Assembly (NCBI RefSeq): GCF_002433005.1
Contig: NZ_DJHF01000020.1
Location: 62,001 to 126,000 of the forward strand
Reading direction: 5' to 3'
DNA length: 64,000 bases
Origin: Acetomicrobium sp. UBA5826
GTDB taxonomy: Bacteria; Synergistota; Synergistia; Synergistales; Acetomicrobiaceae
Shown: piece after piece, positions 54,520 to 62,250 of the stretch
Layout of the letters: each line of letters starts with the position of its first letter
Position numbering within the stretch: the stretch's first letter is position 1
The notes under the pieces: generated by a model
Databases searched by the model: none
Seen by the model: the letters and a program-made list of their open reading frames with translations, nothing else
What the model was told of the DNA's origin: nothing
Translations under genes and position numbers: made by a program

Positions 54520-55012
54520 TATTGCCTTCACCTCTTTTGTTCGTTCTGTAGCCATCCAGAACCTTTACGGCCCTATCGGGCGTCAGGCGACCGTAAACGT
54601 CTTCTCCGACCATCATAACGGGAGCCAGGCTGCAGCACCCGAGACAGGCGACAAGCTCCAACGTGAAAAGCCCGTCGTCCGTCGTCTCTCCTTCCGAAAT
54701 TCCCAAATGTCTCATTACTTCTTGGGCTATCAGCAAGGATCCCTGTACATGACAAGCCGTTCCTCTGCAGAGTTTTATGGTATATTTGCCTAAAGGTTTA
54801 AATCTAAACATGGCATAAAATGTCGCTACACCATAGAGGCTTGCTTCGGGAATATCGAGCTCTTTGGCCACCTTGCTCAATACTTCTTGTGGCAAATAGC
54901 CGTAACTTTCTTGTATTTTCGATAAAAGCGAAATTGTGATGCCCTTTTTACCCCGAAAGGTCTCGATAATGTTCTGTAAAGCCTGCTCGTCATCTTGTTT
55001 TGTTGAAAGCAT
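54512..55012 (-). CDS. stnA: StnA/HydC-like NuoE-type [2Fe-2S] subunit
   Basis: The 166-residue thioredoxin-fold ferredoxin subunit has the four-cysteine [2Fe-2S] pattern CRGTAC near residue 92 and LVACLGCCS near 132, and the LSKIQESYGYLPQEVL opening of the family. It is the first gene of the three-gene - strand unit. TAGGAGGGAAGCTC precedes the ATG. Confidence 0.88.
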   Translation of the reverse strand: MLSTKQDDEQALQNIIETFRGKKGITISLLSKIQESYGYLPQEVLSKVAKELDIPEASLYGVATFYAMFRFKPLGKYTIKLCRGTACHVQGSLLIAQEVMRHLGISEGETTDDGLFTLELVACLGCCSLAPVMMVGEDVYGRLTPDRAVKVLDGYRTNKRGEGNNG

Positions 55013-55119
55013 GAGCTTCCCTCCTATTTGAAAAGCTGGTCAAAAAAATGAATTTAGGGATAATATAACACTATTGATTTGCACTTAGAAGATCCTTGGG
55101 CTTTTTTTATTGCGAGTTG

Positions 55120-55148
55120 TTGCGCCTTTACGGGTATTATGCTATATT
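55120..55148 (+). promoter_or_regulatory. Promoter of the glutaredoxin gene
   Basis: TTGCGC (55120-55125), 17 nt spacer, TATATT (55143-55148), about 50 nt upstream of the glutaredoxin start. Confidence 0.45.
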
Positions 55149-55201
55149 CTTTATATATGTTTGGTAACCCTAATTTTTCAAATCAGAGGAAGGTGTAGAA
55201 T

Positions 55202-55447
55202 ATGACTGTGAAAGTTTATAGTACTCCCACATGTCCGTGGTGTACAAAGGTAAAAGAATATTTAAAAGACTTGGGTGTCGAGTATGAGGAGGTAGACGTC
55301 AGCAAAGACAGGGCTGCTGCTATGGACATGGTGAGGCAAACTGGCCAAATGGGTGTGCCCGTAACCTTCATAGGTGATAAGTTTATTGTCGGTTATGATC
55401 CTGAGGCAATTAAAGAGCTTTTAAAGGAAAACAGCATATTAGATTAG
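55202..55447 (+). CDS. Glutaredoxin-like protein (Grx/NrdH type)
   Basis: An 81-residue thiol redox protein with the CPWC active site (STPTCPWCTKVKEYL) and the cis-proline segment QMGVPVTFIGDKFIVGYD. It belongs to the small glutaredoxin-like family common in anaerobes and reduces disulfides of unknown partners. AGAGGAAGGTGTAGAAT is the ribosome site. pgi follows by 25 nt. Confidence 0.9.
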   Translation: MTVKVYSTPTCPWCTKVKEYLKDLGVEYEEVDVSKDRAAAMDMVRQTGQMGVPVTFIGDKFIVGYDPEAIKELLKENSILD

Positions 55448-55472
55448 CTTAATTTTAAAGGGGGAATACCTT

Positions 55473-56849
55473 TTGGACGAGCTGTTAAGCGTAAGCGTCG
55501 GAGGTGCTTTTGTAGGTGGAGATCGTCCCGTTTTGAGAGAAAATATCGACGGTCTTTTAAGAATGGTCGAAGAAGCCGATGTCCTGTTGCGGGAAAAAGG
55601 GAGAGACGACGTTGAGGGCTTTGGTTGGATTAACCTGCCCTATCAGGATTTGTCCGAAACGATTGAAATCGGGCGTTGGCTTTCTGGCTTTGAAGCCATC
55701 GTGCAAATAGGCATTGGCGGATCTGCTTTGGGAAACAGAATGCTTGCAAAGGCACTCCTTCCCCCTTTTTACAACGAACTTGATGCTTCCGTCAGAAAGG
55801 CCCCCAAGTTTTATCTGCTGGAAAATCCGGATCCCAAGACGGCATTATCTTTACTGGATCGACTTGATTTGTCGAAGATAGCATTTGTAGTCGTCAGCAA
55901 ATCGGGAAGCACGACGGAAACGGCTGCGCACTTTTTATGGGTATGGCAAAAGGTCAGGGAAAAGATAGGCGAAAGAGCAAGGGACAATTTTTTGATAATT
56001 ACCGACCCTAGAAAAGGCATCCTGCGCAAATTTGCCAAATCTACAGGTTGTAGGAGTTTGAATATTCCCGAAAGCGTGGGGGGCAGGTATTCTGTTCTTT
56101 CCTCGGTAGGGTTGGCAACGGCTTCCGCTTTGGGTATCAACATCGAAAAGCTGGTTCAAGGTGCTAAGGAGATGGATCAAAGACTTGCCTTGCGGTCGCA
56201 CCTTTGGGAAAATCCCGCATGGCTATTGGCCTGCATTAACCTGTTGCACGCTAAAGCCGGCCGTAATATGGCCGTTATGATGCCCTATGGAGACGATCTT
56301 GCCGATTTTGCCGAATGGTTTGCTCAGCTTTGGGGAGAAAGCCTTGGCAAAGAGGGATGCGGCACCACTCCTGTGCGTGCTCTCGGAGCTATAGATCAGC
56401 ATTCCCAGCTTCAACTTTACGCGGAAGGCCCGGACGATAAGCTAATTACGATTATCGACGTAAAAAATAGGCCGTTATTTCTATTGCCGGACGTTGTAGA
56501 TATAGAGGCGTTGAAGGATTTGGAGTTTTTATACGGAAAGGCCCTGGGAGATCTGTTGAGTATAGAGGCTCGTTCGACGGCTTCGGCTTTGATAAAAGCT
56601 GGAAAGCCGGTTATTTACCTTAACATTCCTGAAGTTTCCGAGAGATATATTGGTGCTTTGGTGTTCTTCTATGAATATGTAACAGCTCTTGTCGGTTTTT
56701 TGATGAAAATCAATCCCTTCGATCAACCTGGAGTGGAACAGGGGAAACGATATATATATTCGCTCATGGGCCGCAGGGGATACGAGGAATATGTGAAAGA
56801 AGTTGAAGAATATTTTGGTGCATGCCAAAAAACGGAGATTATAATATGA
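55473..56849 (+). CDS. pgi: Glucose-6-phosphate isomerase
   Basis: The 458-residue enzyme interconverts glucose-6-phosphate and fructose-6-phosphate. VQIGIGGSALGNRML near residue 80 and the phosphate loop VVSKSGSTTETA near 140 identify it. The catalytic glutamate region GGRYSVLSSVG is near 205 and the late signature QPGVEQGKRYIY is at the end. TTG start behind AAAGGGGGAATACC. Length is typical of the bacterial short form. Confidence 0.95.
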   Translation: MDELLSVSVGGAFVGGDRPVLRENIDGLLRMVEEADVLLREKGRDDVEGFGWINLPYQDLSETIEIGRWLSGFEAIVQIGIGGSALGNRMLAKALLPPFYNELDASVRKAPKFYLLENPDPKTALSLLDRLDLSKIAFVVVSKSGSTTETAAHFLWVWQKVREKIGERARDNFLIITDPRKGILRKFAKSTGCRSLNIPESVGGRYSVLSSVGLATASALGINIEKLVQGAKEMDQRLALRSHLWENPAWLLACINLLHAKAGRNMAVMMPYGDDLADFAEWFAQLWGESLGKEGCGTTPVRALGAIDQHSQLQLYAEGPDDKLITIIDVKNRPLFLLPDVVDIEALKDLEFLYGKALGDLLSIEARSTASALIKAGKPVIYLNIPEVSERYIGALVFFYEYVTALVGFLMKINPFDQPGVEQGKRYIYSLMGRRGYEEYVKEVEEYFGACQKTEIII

Positions 56850-56885
56850 TTCCAAGTTTGGAATGCATAACGGAGGAAGTTATAA

Positions 56886-57638
56886 ATGACAGATACCCCC
56901 TTGCTTCAAGTAGATGAAGTAACGGTAACCCGAGAAAACGGGAAAAAACTGCTCGATCAAGTCAATTTGCGAGTCGGGCATGGAGAGGTAACTGGAGTGT
57001 TGGGCCGAAACGGTGCGGGAAAGACGACGTTGGCCTATACTGTTATGGGCCTTCCTTCCTATAGGCCCAATTCCGGCAGGATCTTCTTTGAAGGAAAGGA
57101 TATTACCAATCTTTCGATTACCGATAGATCGAGATTAGGGATAACTTTAGCATGGCAATATCCGGCTAGATATGAAGGAATTACCGTTGCCGAATATTTG
57201 AGATTGTCGCGTAAGGATGCGACGAGAAGAGAACTAGAAGAGGCTTTGGATTTTATTCAGATGGAACCTTTTTACCTGGATCGTTTTGTTGACAAGGCTC
57301 TATCCGGAGGAGAGAGAAAAAGGCTGGAGCTTGCGTCTATCTATTTAATGAGGCCCAAGCTTGCCATCTTAGACGAGCCCGATTCGGGAGTAGATCTTCT
57401 GGCTTTGGGCGATGTGATAAAGCTTTTTAAAAAATTAATAGATTTTGGTAGCAGCGTATTGGTAATAACCCATAGAGATGACATAGCTTCGGCTTGCGAT
57501 AGGGCTTACCTGCTTTGCAACGGCAAGGTCATGCTCGAGGGACAACCAGTTGCCGTAAAGCAATACTTTATGTCGCTGTGCAGCCCCTGTTCAGACCCAC
57601 TTTTAGCCGGAGGGGTGATTTCCAATGAATCTCAGTAA
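56886..57638 (+). CDS. sufC: SufC-like ABC ATPase of Fe-S cluster assembly
   Basis: A 250-residue ATPase. Walker A LGRNGAGKTTL near residue 43, the SufC-type signature ALSGGERKRLELASIYLMRP, Walker B LAILDEPDSGVD, and the HRDD switch are visible. It pairs with the SufB-like protein that overlaps its stop by 14 nt. SufC powers cluster assembly on the SufB scaffold. No SufS, SufU, SufE or second SufD adjoins. Confidence 0.9.
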   Translation: MTDTPLLQVDEVTVTRENGKKLLDQVNLRVGHGEVTGVLGRNGAGKTTLAYTVMGLPSYRPNSGRIFFEGKDITNLSITDRSRLGITLAWQYPARYEGITVAEYLRLSRKDATRRELEEALDFIQMEPFYLDRFVDKALSGGERKRLELASIYLMRPKLAILDEPDSGVDLLALGDVIKLFKKLIDFGSSVLVITHRDDIASACDRAYLLCNGKVMLEGQPVAVKQYFMSLCSPCSDPLLAGGVISNESQ

Positions 57639-58560
57639 TGAATATATGTCACTGATAGAAATAGCCGAAAAGGCGGGAGAACCCATCAGGACCGACGATG
57701 CTCATGTTATAGTTCATGCCAACAATATCATCGCTGCAAAAGACATCCCCGGTCTTGAAATCGACGCCGAAGAGACTGAATTTGGCATTAGGGCATCCTT
57801 TACCGTAAAAGCAGGAGCGGTTTTAAAGAAACCCGTGCATCTTTGTTTCGGCCACCTTGGCAAAGAGGGAAAGCAAATCATAGAAAGCAGGATCGTGCTG
57901 GAAGAAGGGGCGAAAGCTAAATTTTACTCCCACTGTATTTTTCCGAATGCCGTAAAATTCCTCCATGCGATGGAAGGCGATATAGTAGTGGGCAAAGGTG
58001 CTGACATGACATATGAAGAAGTGCACGTCCACGGACCTGAGGGAAAGATTGAAGTCAGGCCACTGACCCGCGTCGTGGTGGATGAAAAGGGCAGGTACGT
58101 GAGCAATTTTTCGTTAATCGAGGGAAGGGTAGGGATTCTGTACCTCGACGTGGAAGTGGATGTCGTCGGTTGGCTTGGGAGTGCGGAAATAACCTCTAAA
58201 GTTTACGGGAAATACGATGATATCTGCAACGTTAAAGATACGATAAGGCTATCCGGGGAAAAGTCGAGCGGATTGGCCAAAGCTAGAGTTGTATTGAAAG
58301 ACAACAGCTTCGGCAAGTTTTTCGGAGAAGTGCAAGGAGCTGCTGACGGATCGAAAGGTCATGTCGATTGCACTGAAATAGTGCAAGGAAATGCGAAAGC
58401 GGAAGCCGTTCCCGTCGTCTCTGTGGTTCATCCCGGAGCTGAGATAACCCACGAAGCTGCCATAGGCCGTATAGCCAACGAAAAGCTGTGGGGTCTGATG
58501 GCCAAGGGTTTGACCGAGAACGAAGCTATTGACGTTATCGTTTCGGGCCTTTTGAGGTAG
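57625..58560 (+). CDS. sufB: SufB/SufD-like scaffold of a minimal SUF system
   Basis: The 311-residue protein has the right-handed beta-helix core of SufB/SufD (LEEGAKAKFYSHCIFPNAVKF, then KARVVLKDNSFGKFFGEVQGAADGSKGHVDCTEIV, and HPGAEITHEAAIGRI with ENEAIDVIVSGLLR). It lacks the long N-terminal part of classical SufB (about 460-480 residues). A lone SufC plus short SufB matches the two-gene SMS/minimal SUF systems of archaea and anaerobic bacteria. It starts behind GGAGGGGTGATTTCCA. Confidence 0.85.
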   Translation: MNLSNEYMSLIEIAEKAGEPIRTDDAHVIVHANNIIAAKDIPGLEIDAEETEFGIRASFTVKAGAVLKKPVHLCFGHLGKEGKQIIESRIVLEEGAKAKFYSHCIFPNAVKFLHAMEGDIVVGKGADMTYEEVHVHGPEGKIEVRPLTRVVVDEKGRYVSNFSLIEGRVGILYLDVEVDVVGWLGSAEITSKVYGKYDDICNVKDTIRLSGEKSSGLAKARVVLKDNSFGKFFGEVQGAADGSKGHVDCTEIVQGNAKAEAVPVVSVVHPGAEITHEAAIGRIANEKLWGLMAKGLTENEAIDVIVSGLLR

Positions 58561-58573
58561 GTCTTATGTCGCA

Positions 58574-58954
58574 ATGGATATAGTGTCGAAACTTTATGAT
58601 GTGGCAAAGAGGGGGCGGGAAAATGCTTATGCCCCCTACTCTGGTTTTTCGGTGGGTGCCGCTTTGCTCGCCCAATCGGGCCGTATTTACGCCGGATGTA
58701 ACGTTGAAAATTCCTCCTACGGACTAACTATTTGTGCCGAAAGGGTTGCTCTGTTTTCTGCAGTCGCTCAGGGAGAGCGGGTCTTCGAGATGATGATTAT
58801 ATGTGCCGACTCTATAGTTCCCCCCTGTGGAGCGTGTCTTCAGGTAATGGCCGAATTTGGTGATATGGAAATAATATCGTTTGATATGGAAGGTAAGTTT
58901 CAGCGAAACCGCCTTTCAGAGCTTCTTCCTCAGTCCTTTCGCTTGCTTAAGTAG
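58574..58954 (+). CDS. cdd: Cytidine deaminase
   Basis: A 126-residue homotetrameric-type deaminase for (deoxy)cytidine salvage. The zinc site is CNVENSSYGLTICAERVALF (catalytic Glu and first Cys) and PPCGACLQVMAEF, both intact. Start ATG 58574, 13 nt behind sufB. Its end overlaps the convergent PP-loop gene by 8 nt. Confidence 0.93.
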   Translation: MDIVSKLYDVAKRGRENAYAPYSGFSVGAALLAQSGRIYAGCNVENSSYGLTICAERVALFSAVAQGERVFEMMIICADSIVPPCGACLQVMAEFGDMEIISFDMEGKFQRNRLSELLPQSFRLLK

Positions 58955-59657
58955 CCCAAAGCGTCTTACGAAGTGCCCTTAAAGTGCTGTATTCTCCTTG
59001 CGGCGCTTCTTCAAGTATATTTTTCAGGATTTCATTTATTCTTTTTCTCTTCGTGTCGTCCCCGTAAGGACATTTTGGTCCCCGTTCCGGCAGATCTATC
59101 TCGGAAGCTGCCGATATCAAAGTTTCCTCAGGAAGGAATATCAATGGCCTAATAACCCATGTTTGCGTTCTGCTTTGCCACGTTTTTGGCTGTAGCGTAT
59201 GAAGTTTTCCGGAGAAAAATACATTCAGCATTAACGTAACGGTGGCATCGGTTAGATGATGTCCTAAAGCTATTTTCCTAAACCCTCTGTCCTTTGCGAT
59301 CCCGCTCAAAATGCCCCTTCTCATGTTCGCGCAAAAACTGCAGGGAGATTTTTCCCTTCTGATTTTTATAATTTCAAATATAGGATAGGCATAATGCGTA
59401 AAGGGTACATCGAGGCTTTCGCAAAAGTCCTTCAGCCCTGCGGGATCAAACTGCCCGCCCGTTGGATCTACAATCATGGCTTCTATATTGAATCTGATGG
59501 GGCTTACTCTTTGTAAGTGTTTTAGGGCAATGAGGAGCAACGAACTGTCCTTCCCTCCGGATAAGCCAACTAAAACATTATCGCCTTCTTCGATCATGGA
59601 GTAGGCGCACACCGCTTCGCCGACGCCGCGTTTGATCTTCTCGGGTAAATCGAACAT
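58947..59657 (-). CDS. TtcA-like PP-loop ATPase (tRNA 2-thiocytidine synthesis family)
   Basis: The 236-residue protein has the PP-loop VGLSGGKDSSLLLIAL near residue 35. Cysteines appear in SPCSFCANMRRGIL near residue 105 and in RGPKCPYGDD near 200, corresponding to the [4Fe-4S] ligands of TtcA. LGHHLTDATVTLMLNVFF is the usual ATP-proximal helix. The family thiolates C32 of some tRNAs, but TtcA-like paralogues in anaerobes may have other substrates. Monocistronic. Confidence 0.85.
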   Translation of the reverse strand: MFDLPEKIKRGVGEAVCAYSMIEEGDNVLVGLSGGKDSSLLLIALKHLQRVSPIRFNIEAMIVDPTGGQFDPAGLKDFCESLDVPFTHYAYPIFEIIKIRREKSPCSFCANMRRGILSGIAKDRGFRKIALGHHLTDATVTLMLNVFFSGKLHTLQPKTWQSRTQTWVIRPLIFLPEETLISAASEIDLPERGPKCPYGDDTKRKRINEILKNILEEAPQGEYSTLRALRKTLWAT

Positions 59658-59864
59658 TCACATCACCACGCTGAGATATTAATATGTATGTAATATGAAT
59701 TACAATAACTAAGACAAAGAATAAAAGTTTTTTAAGCCTTGAAGTAAAGTATATTCTGCAATAGGATATTTTCAAATGATGTGTAGGCAAGAAATCTCAA
59801 AAAGCTATTTGGTAACATGTCCAGGTTTTCTAAAATATAAAAACACAAAGGTGATCGGGCCGGC

Positions 59865-60188
59865 ATGAAAATCCTTGGTTTTTTGATTGACAACAGCGTT
59901 TATTTTTACGTTGCCTTTATGTTGGCAGGAGCGCTAGTAGGATATTTCGGGAGAGTTCCAAACTTTATAAAAAGGCATAACGGGAGAGTTCAGACGTTAT
60001 GTCTTATTTTATTGCTCCTGGCGATAGGTATTGAGATTGGAAGCAACGAAGAAGTGCTCAAGGCGTTAGGTAACTTGGGCTATAAAGCTGCTGCGGTTTC
60101 TTTTTTGTCTGTTTTGGGTACAATATTTTGTATAAATATATTCGTCAGATTTTTGACAAAAGACAAAAAGGGAATGATGAATCATTGA
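59865..60188 (+). CDS. LysO family transporter, N-terminal part (DUF340)
   Basis: This 107-residue membrane protein has three or four hydrophobic segments and corresponds to the N-terminal third of the lysine exporter LysO (YbjE). ATG start at 59865; the ribosome site is weak (AAAGGTGATCGG). Its TGA stop overlaps the TTG start of the C-terminal gene, so the two are coupled. Confidence 0.75.
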   Translation: MKILGFLIDNSVYFYVAFMLAGALVGYFGRVPNFIKRHNGRVQTLCLILLLLAIGIEIGSNEEVLKALGNLGYKAAAVSFLSVLGTIFCINIFVRFLTKDKKGMMNH

Positions 60189-60778
60189 TCGTCATCATAG
60201 TTGCCTGTTTAGCGGGCGGCATCTTAATTGGAAAGCTCGCGGTATTTTCTTTAAGCAACATAACTAATTTGATTATCACATTAGGATTGTTCGTGCTGCT
60301 ATTTTCCGTGGGAATTGATCTTGGTTGCAATAAGGAGGCGCTTAGAAATATCAAAGAAGATGGGATAAAGCTTTTTATCGTTCCTGTGGCAACGGTTTTG
60401 GGGACAGGGTTTGGTTCTTCTTTGGCCTCGATATTATTGAGAATGCCTTTAAATGAGACCCTGGCAGTTGGTGCCGGTTTCGGATGGTATTCTCTTTCAG
60501 GGGTTCTTATCACTCAGATGCATAGCGTAGAACTGGGAACCGTAGCCTTTCTTTCGAACGTGATAAGAGAGGTCATTGCCCTAATATCGATACCGCTGAT
60601 AAGCAGGTATATCGGATCCTTTGAAGCAGTGGGCGTGGCGGGTGCAACGGCAATGGATACCGCCTTGCCCGTTATCGTAAAGAGCAATTCTCCTGATATT
60701 GCAATTTATTCTTTTATATCGGGTTTTTTGCTGACGCTTCTCGTTCCCGTCTTGGTGCCCCTTGCATTGGGATTGTGA
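60185..60778 (+). CDS. LysO family transporter, C-terminal part
   Basis: The 197-residue membrane protein completes LysO: family segments IDLGCNKEALRNIKEDGIKL, VGAGFGWYSLSGVLITQ, GTVAFLSNVIREVIALI and GVAGATAMDTALPVI are present, the last being the family signature. The TTG at 60185 is 11 nt behind AGGGA and overlaps the first gene's stop. LysO exports L-lysine, and sometimes other basic amino acids or thialysine. Together the two products have about 305 residues, the length of the fused form. Confidence 0.8.
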   Translation: MIVIIVACLAGGILIGKLAVFSLSNITNLIITLGLFVLLFSVGIDLGCNKEALRNIKEDGIKLFIVPVATVLGTGFGSSLASILLRMPLNETLAVGAGFGWYSLSGVLITQMHSVELGTVAFLSNVIREVIALISIPLISRYIGSFEAVGVAGATAMDTALPVIVKSNSPDIAIYSFISGFLLTLLVPVLVPLALGL

Positions 60779-60841
60779 TGGCATAAAAGTTAATGCATAA
60801 AAAATAAATCAATACTATAGCGGTGAAGGGTGGCACGTCAT

Positions 60842-62215
60842 ATGTTTTTTCTATCAGTAGTCATTACGTTAATATTCGTTATATCCATAGGCGTTATCGC
60901 ATCGGGAAAGAAAATAGACGAAGAAGGATATTCATTGGCGGGCAGAAGGGCAAGCCCCTTTGCGGTTTCTGGAATATTGCTAGGCGCCCTCGTGGGAGGA
61001 GCATCTACAGTTGGGACTGCGGAGATGGCTTATGTTTATGGTTTATCAGCTTGGTGGTTTACCCTTGGAGGAGGAATAGGATGTCTTCTTTTGGCGCTCT
61101 TCATAGCCGAGCCCCTGAGAAAGTCTAAGGTCACTACATTAGCACAGTTTCTGTCTAATCACTACGGCCTCCGGATGAGCAGGTTGGCTGCAGTGGGTTC
61201 TGCCCTCGGGACCCTTATGGCCGTAGTAGCCCAGTTTCTTGCGTCGAGCGCATTATTGTCGGCCATAGTGCCTTTGCCATCTTGGGCTTTGAGCTTGCTC
61301 GTCGCTTTTCTTATACTATTATTTATCTATTCCGGGGGCACAAAAAGCTATAGCGCTATAGGGCAGACAAAGCTGATTTTATTGTATATCACCCTCATTG
61401 CCTGCGGTGTAGTTGCCTACGGTATGGGCCACACCCCCTGGGCCCTGATAAGAGAGCTTCCCAGATTTCCCTATTTCTCTCTCTTTGCAAGGGGTATTTT
61501 AAAGGAATCGAACGCCTGTCTTTCACTGATCGTCGGAACCCTGGGAACGCAAATTTATGCCCAGGCCATTTTATCGGCCTCAAACGAGAGCACGGCAAAA
61601 AAGGGAGCGCTGCTATCAGCAATTTTAATGCCACCTATAGGTCTCCTTGGAATTTGGATAGGGTTAGCCCTGAGGAGAGAGGGCGTGATTATCGAACCCT
61701 CGCAGGCGCTTCCCTATTTTTTGTATAATTATTTTCCCAAAGTGTTCAGCGGGGTAGCTTGGGCAACGCTTTTTATCACTTCGCTGGGCACTGCGGCGGG
61801 GCTATCTTTGGGAGTTGCCACAACAGTATCTTACGATCTTTTCGTTTCTTTTAAAAAAATTACTTCAAGCAGAGTCAGTCTTCTGGTAAACCGGCTAAGC
61901 CTTTTAGCCGTGATACTCATAGCTTTTATTGCGAGCCTGAAAGCTGCCGGTTCTTTCATACTTCAATGGAGCTATCTCAGCATGGGCCTCAGAGGAGCTG
62001 GGGTATTTGTGCCGCTTCTTGCAACGGTCCTTTACGGAAGGCTGTCTCCATCGATGGCCTTTGCTTCGGGTGCGGTGGGGATTGGAACAGCCTGTTTATG
62101 GCCCCTTTTGGAGCTTCCCGGAGAGGGAATTCTCATGGGCGTGTTTTTTTCTGCCCTTTTGATGTTATTCGATATATTTCAAAGGGGATGGATAAAAGAA
62201 AAAGCCAGCCTTTAA
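60842..62215 (+). CDS. Sodium:solute symporter family protein
   Basis: The protein of about 457 residues has 12-13 membrane segments and the SSF opening with GYSLAGRRASPFAVSGILLGALVGGASTVGTAEMAY, characteristic of Na+-coupled uptake of sugars, amino acids or organic acids. ATG 60842 is preferred, 11 nt behind GAAGGG; GTG 60830 overlaps that site. The substrate is unknown; the adjacent LysO pair suggests, weakly, an amino-acid context. Confidence 0.85.
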   Translation: MFFLSVVITLIFVISIGVIASGKKIDEEGYSLAGRRASPFAVSGILLGALVGGASTVGTAEMAYVYGLSAWWFTLGGGIGCLLLALFIAEPLRKSKVTTLAQFLSNHYGLRMSRLAAVGSALGTLMAVVAQFLASSALLSAIVPLPSWALSLLVAFLILLFIYSGGTKSYSAIGQTKLILLYITLIACGVVAYGMGHTPWALIRELPRFPYFSLFARGILKESNACLSLIVGTLGTQIYAQAILSASNESTAKKGALLSAILMPPIGLLGIWIGLALRREGVIIEPSQALPYFLYNYFPKVFSGVAWATLFITSLGTAAGLSLGVATTVSYDLFVSFKKITSSRVSLLVNRLSLLAVILIAFIASLKAAGSFILQWSYLSMGLRGAGVFVPLLATVLYGRLSPSMAFASGAVGIGTACLWPLLELPGEGILMGVFFSALLMLFDIFQRGWIKEKASL

Positions 62216-62233
62216 CGTAATAAAAGCTGGCTT
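62202..62233. terminator. Bidirectional terminator overlapping the symporter stop
   Basis: AAGCCAGC (62202-62209) pairs with GCTGGCTT (62226-62233). On the - strand it is followed by TTTCTTTT and serves fliD; the symporter stop codon lies in the loop. Confidence 0.75.
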
Positions 62234-62250
62234 GTTTCAAATCTCAGCAA

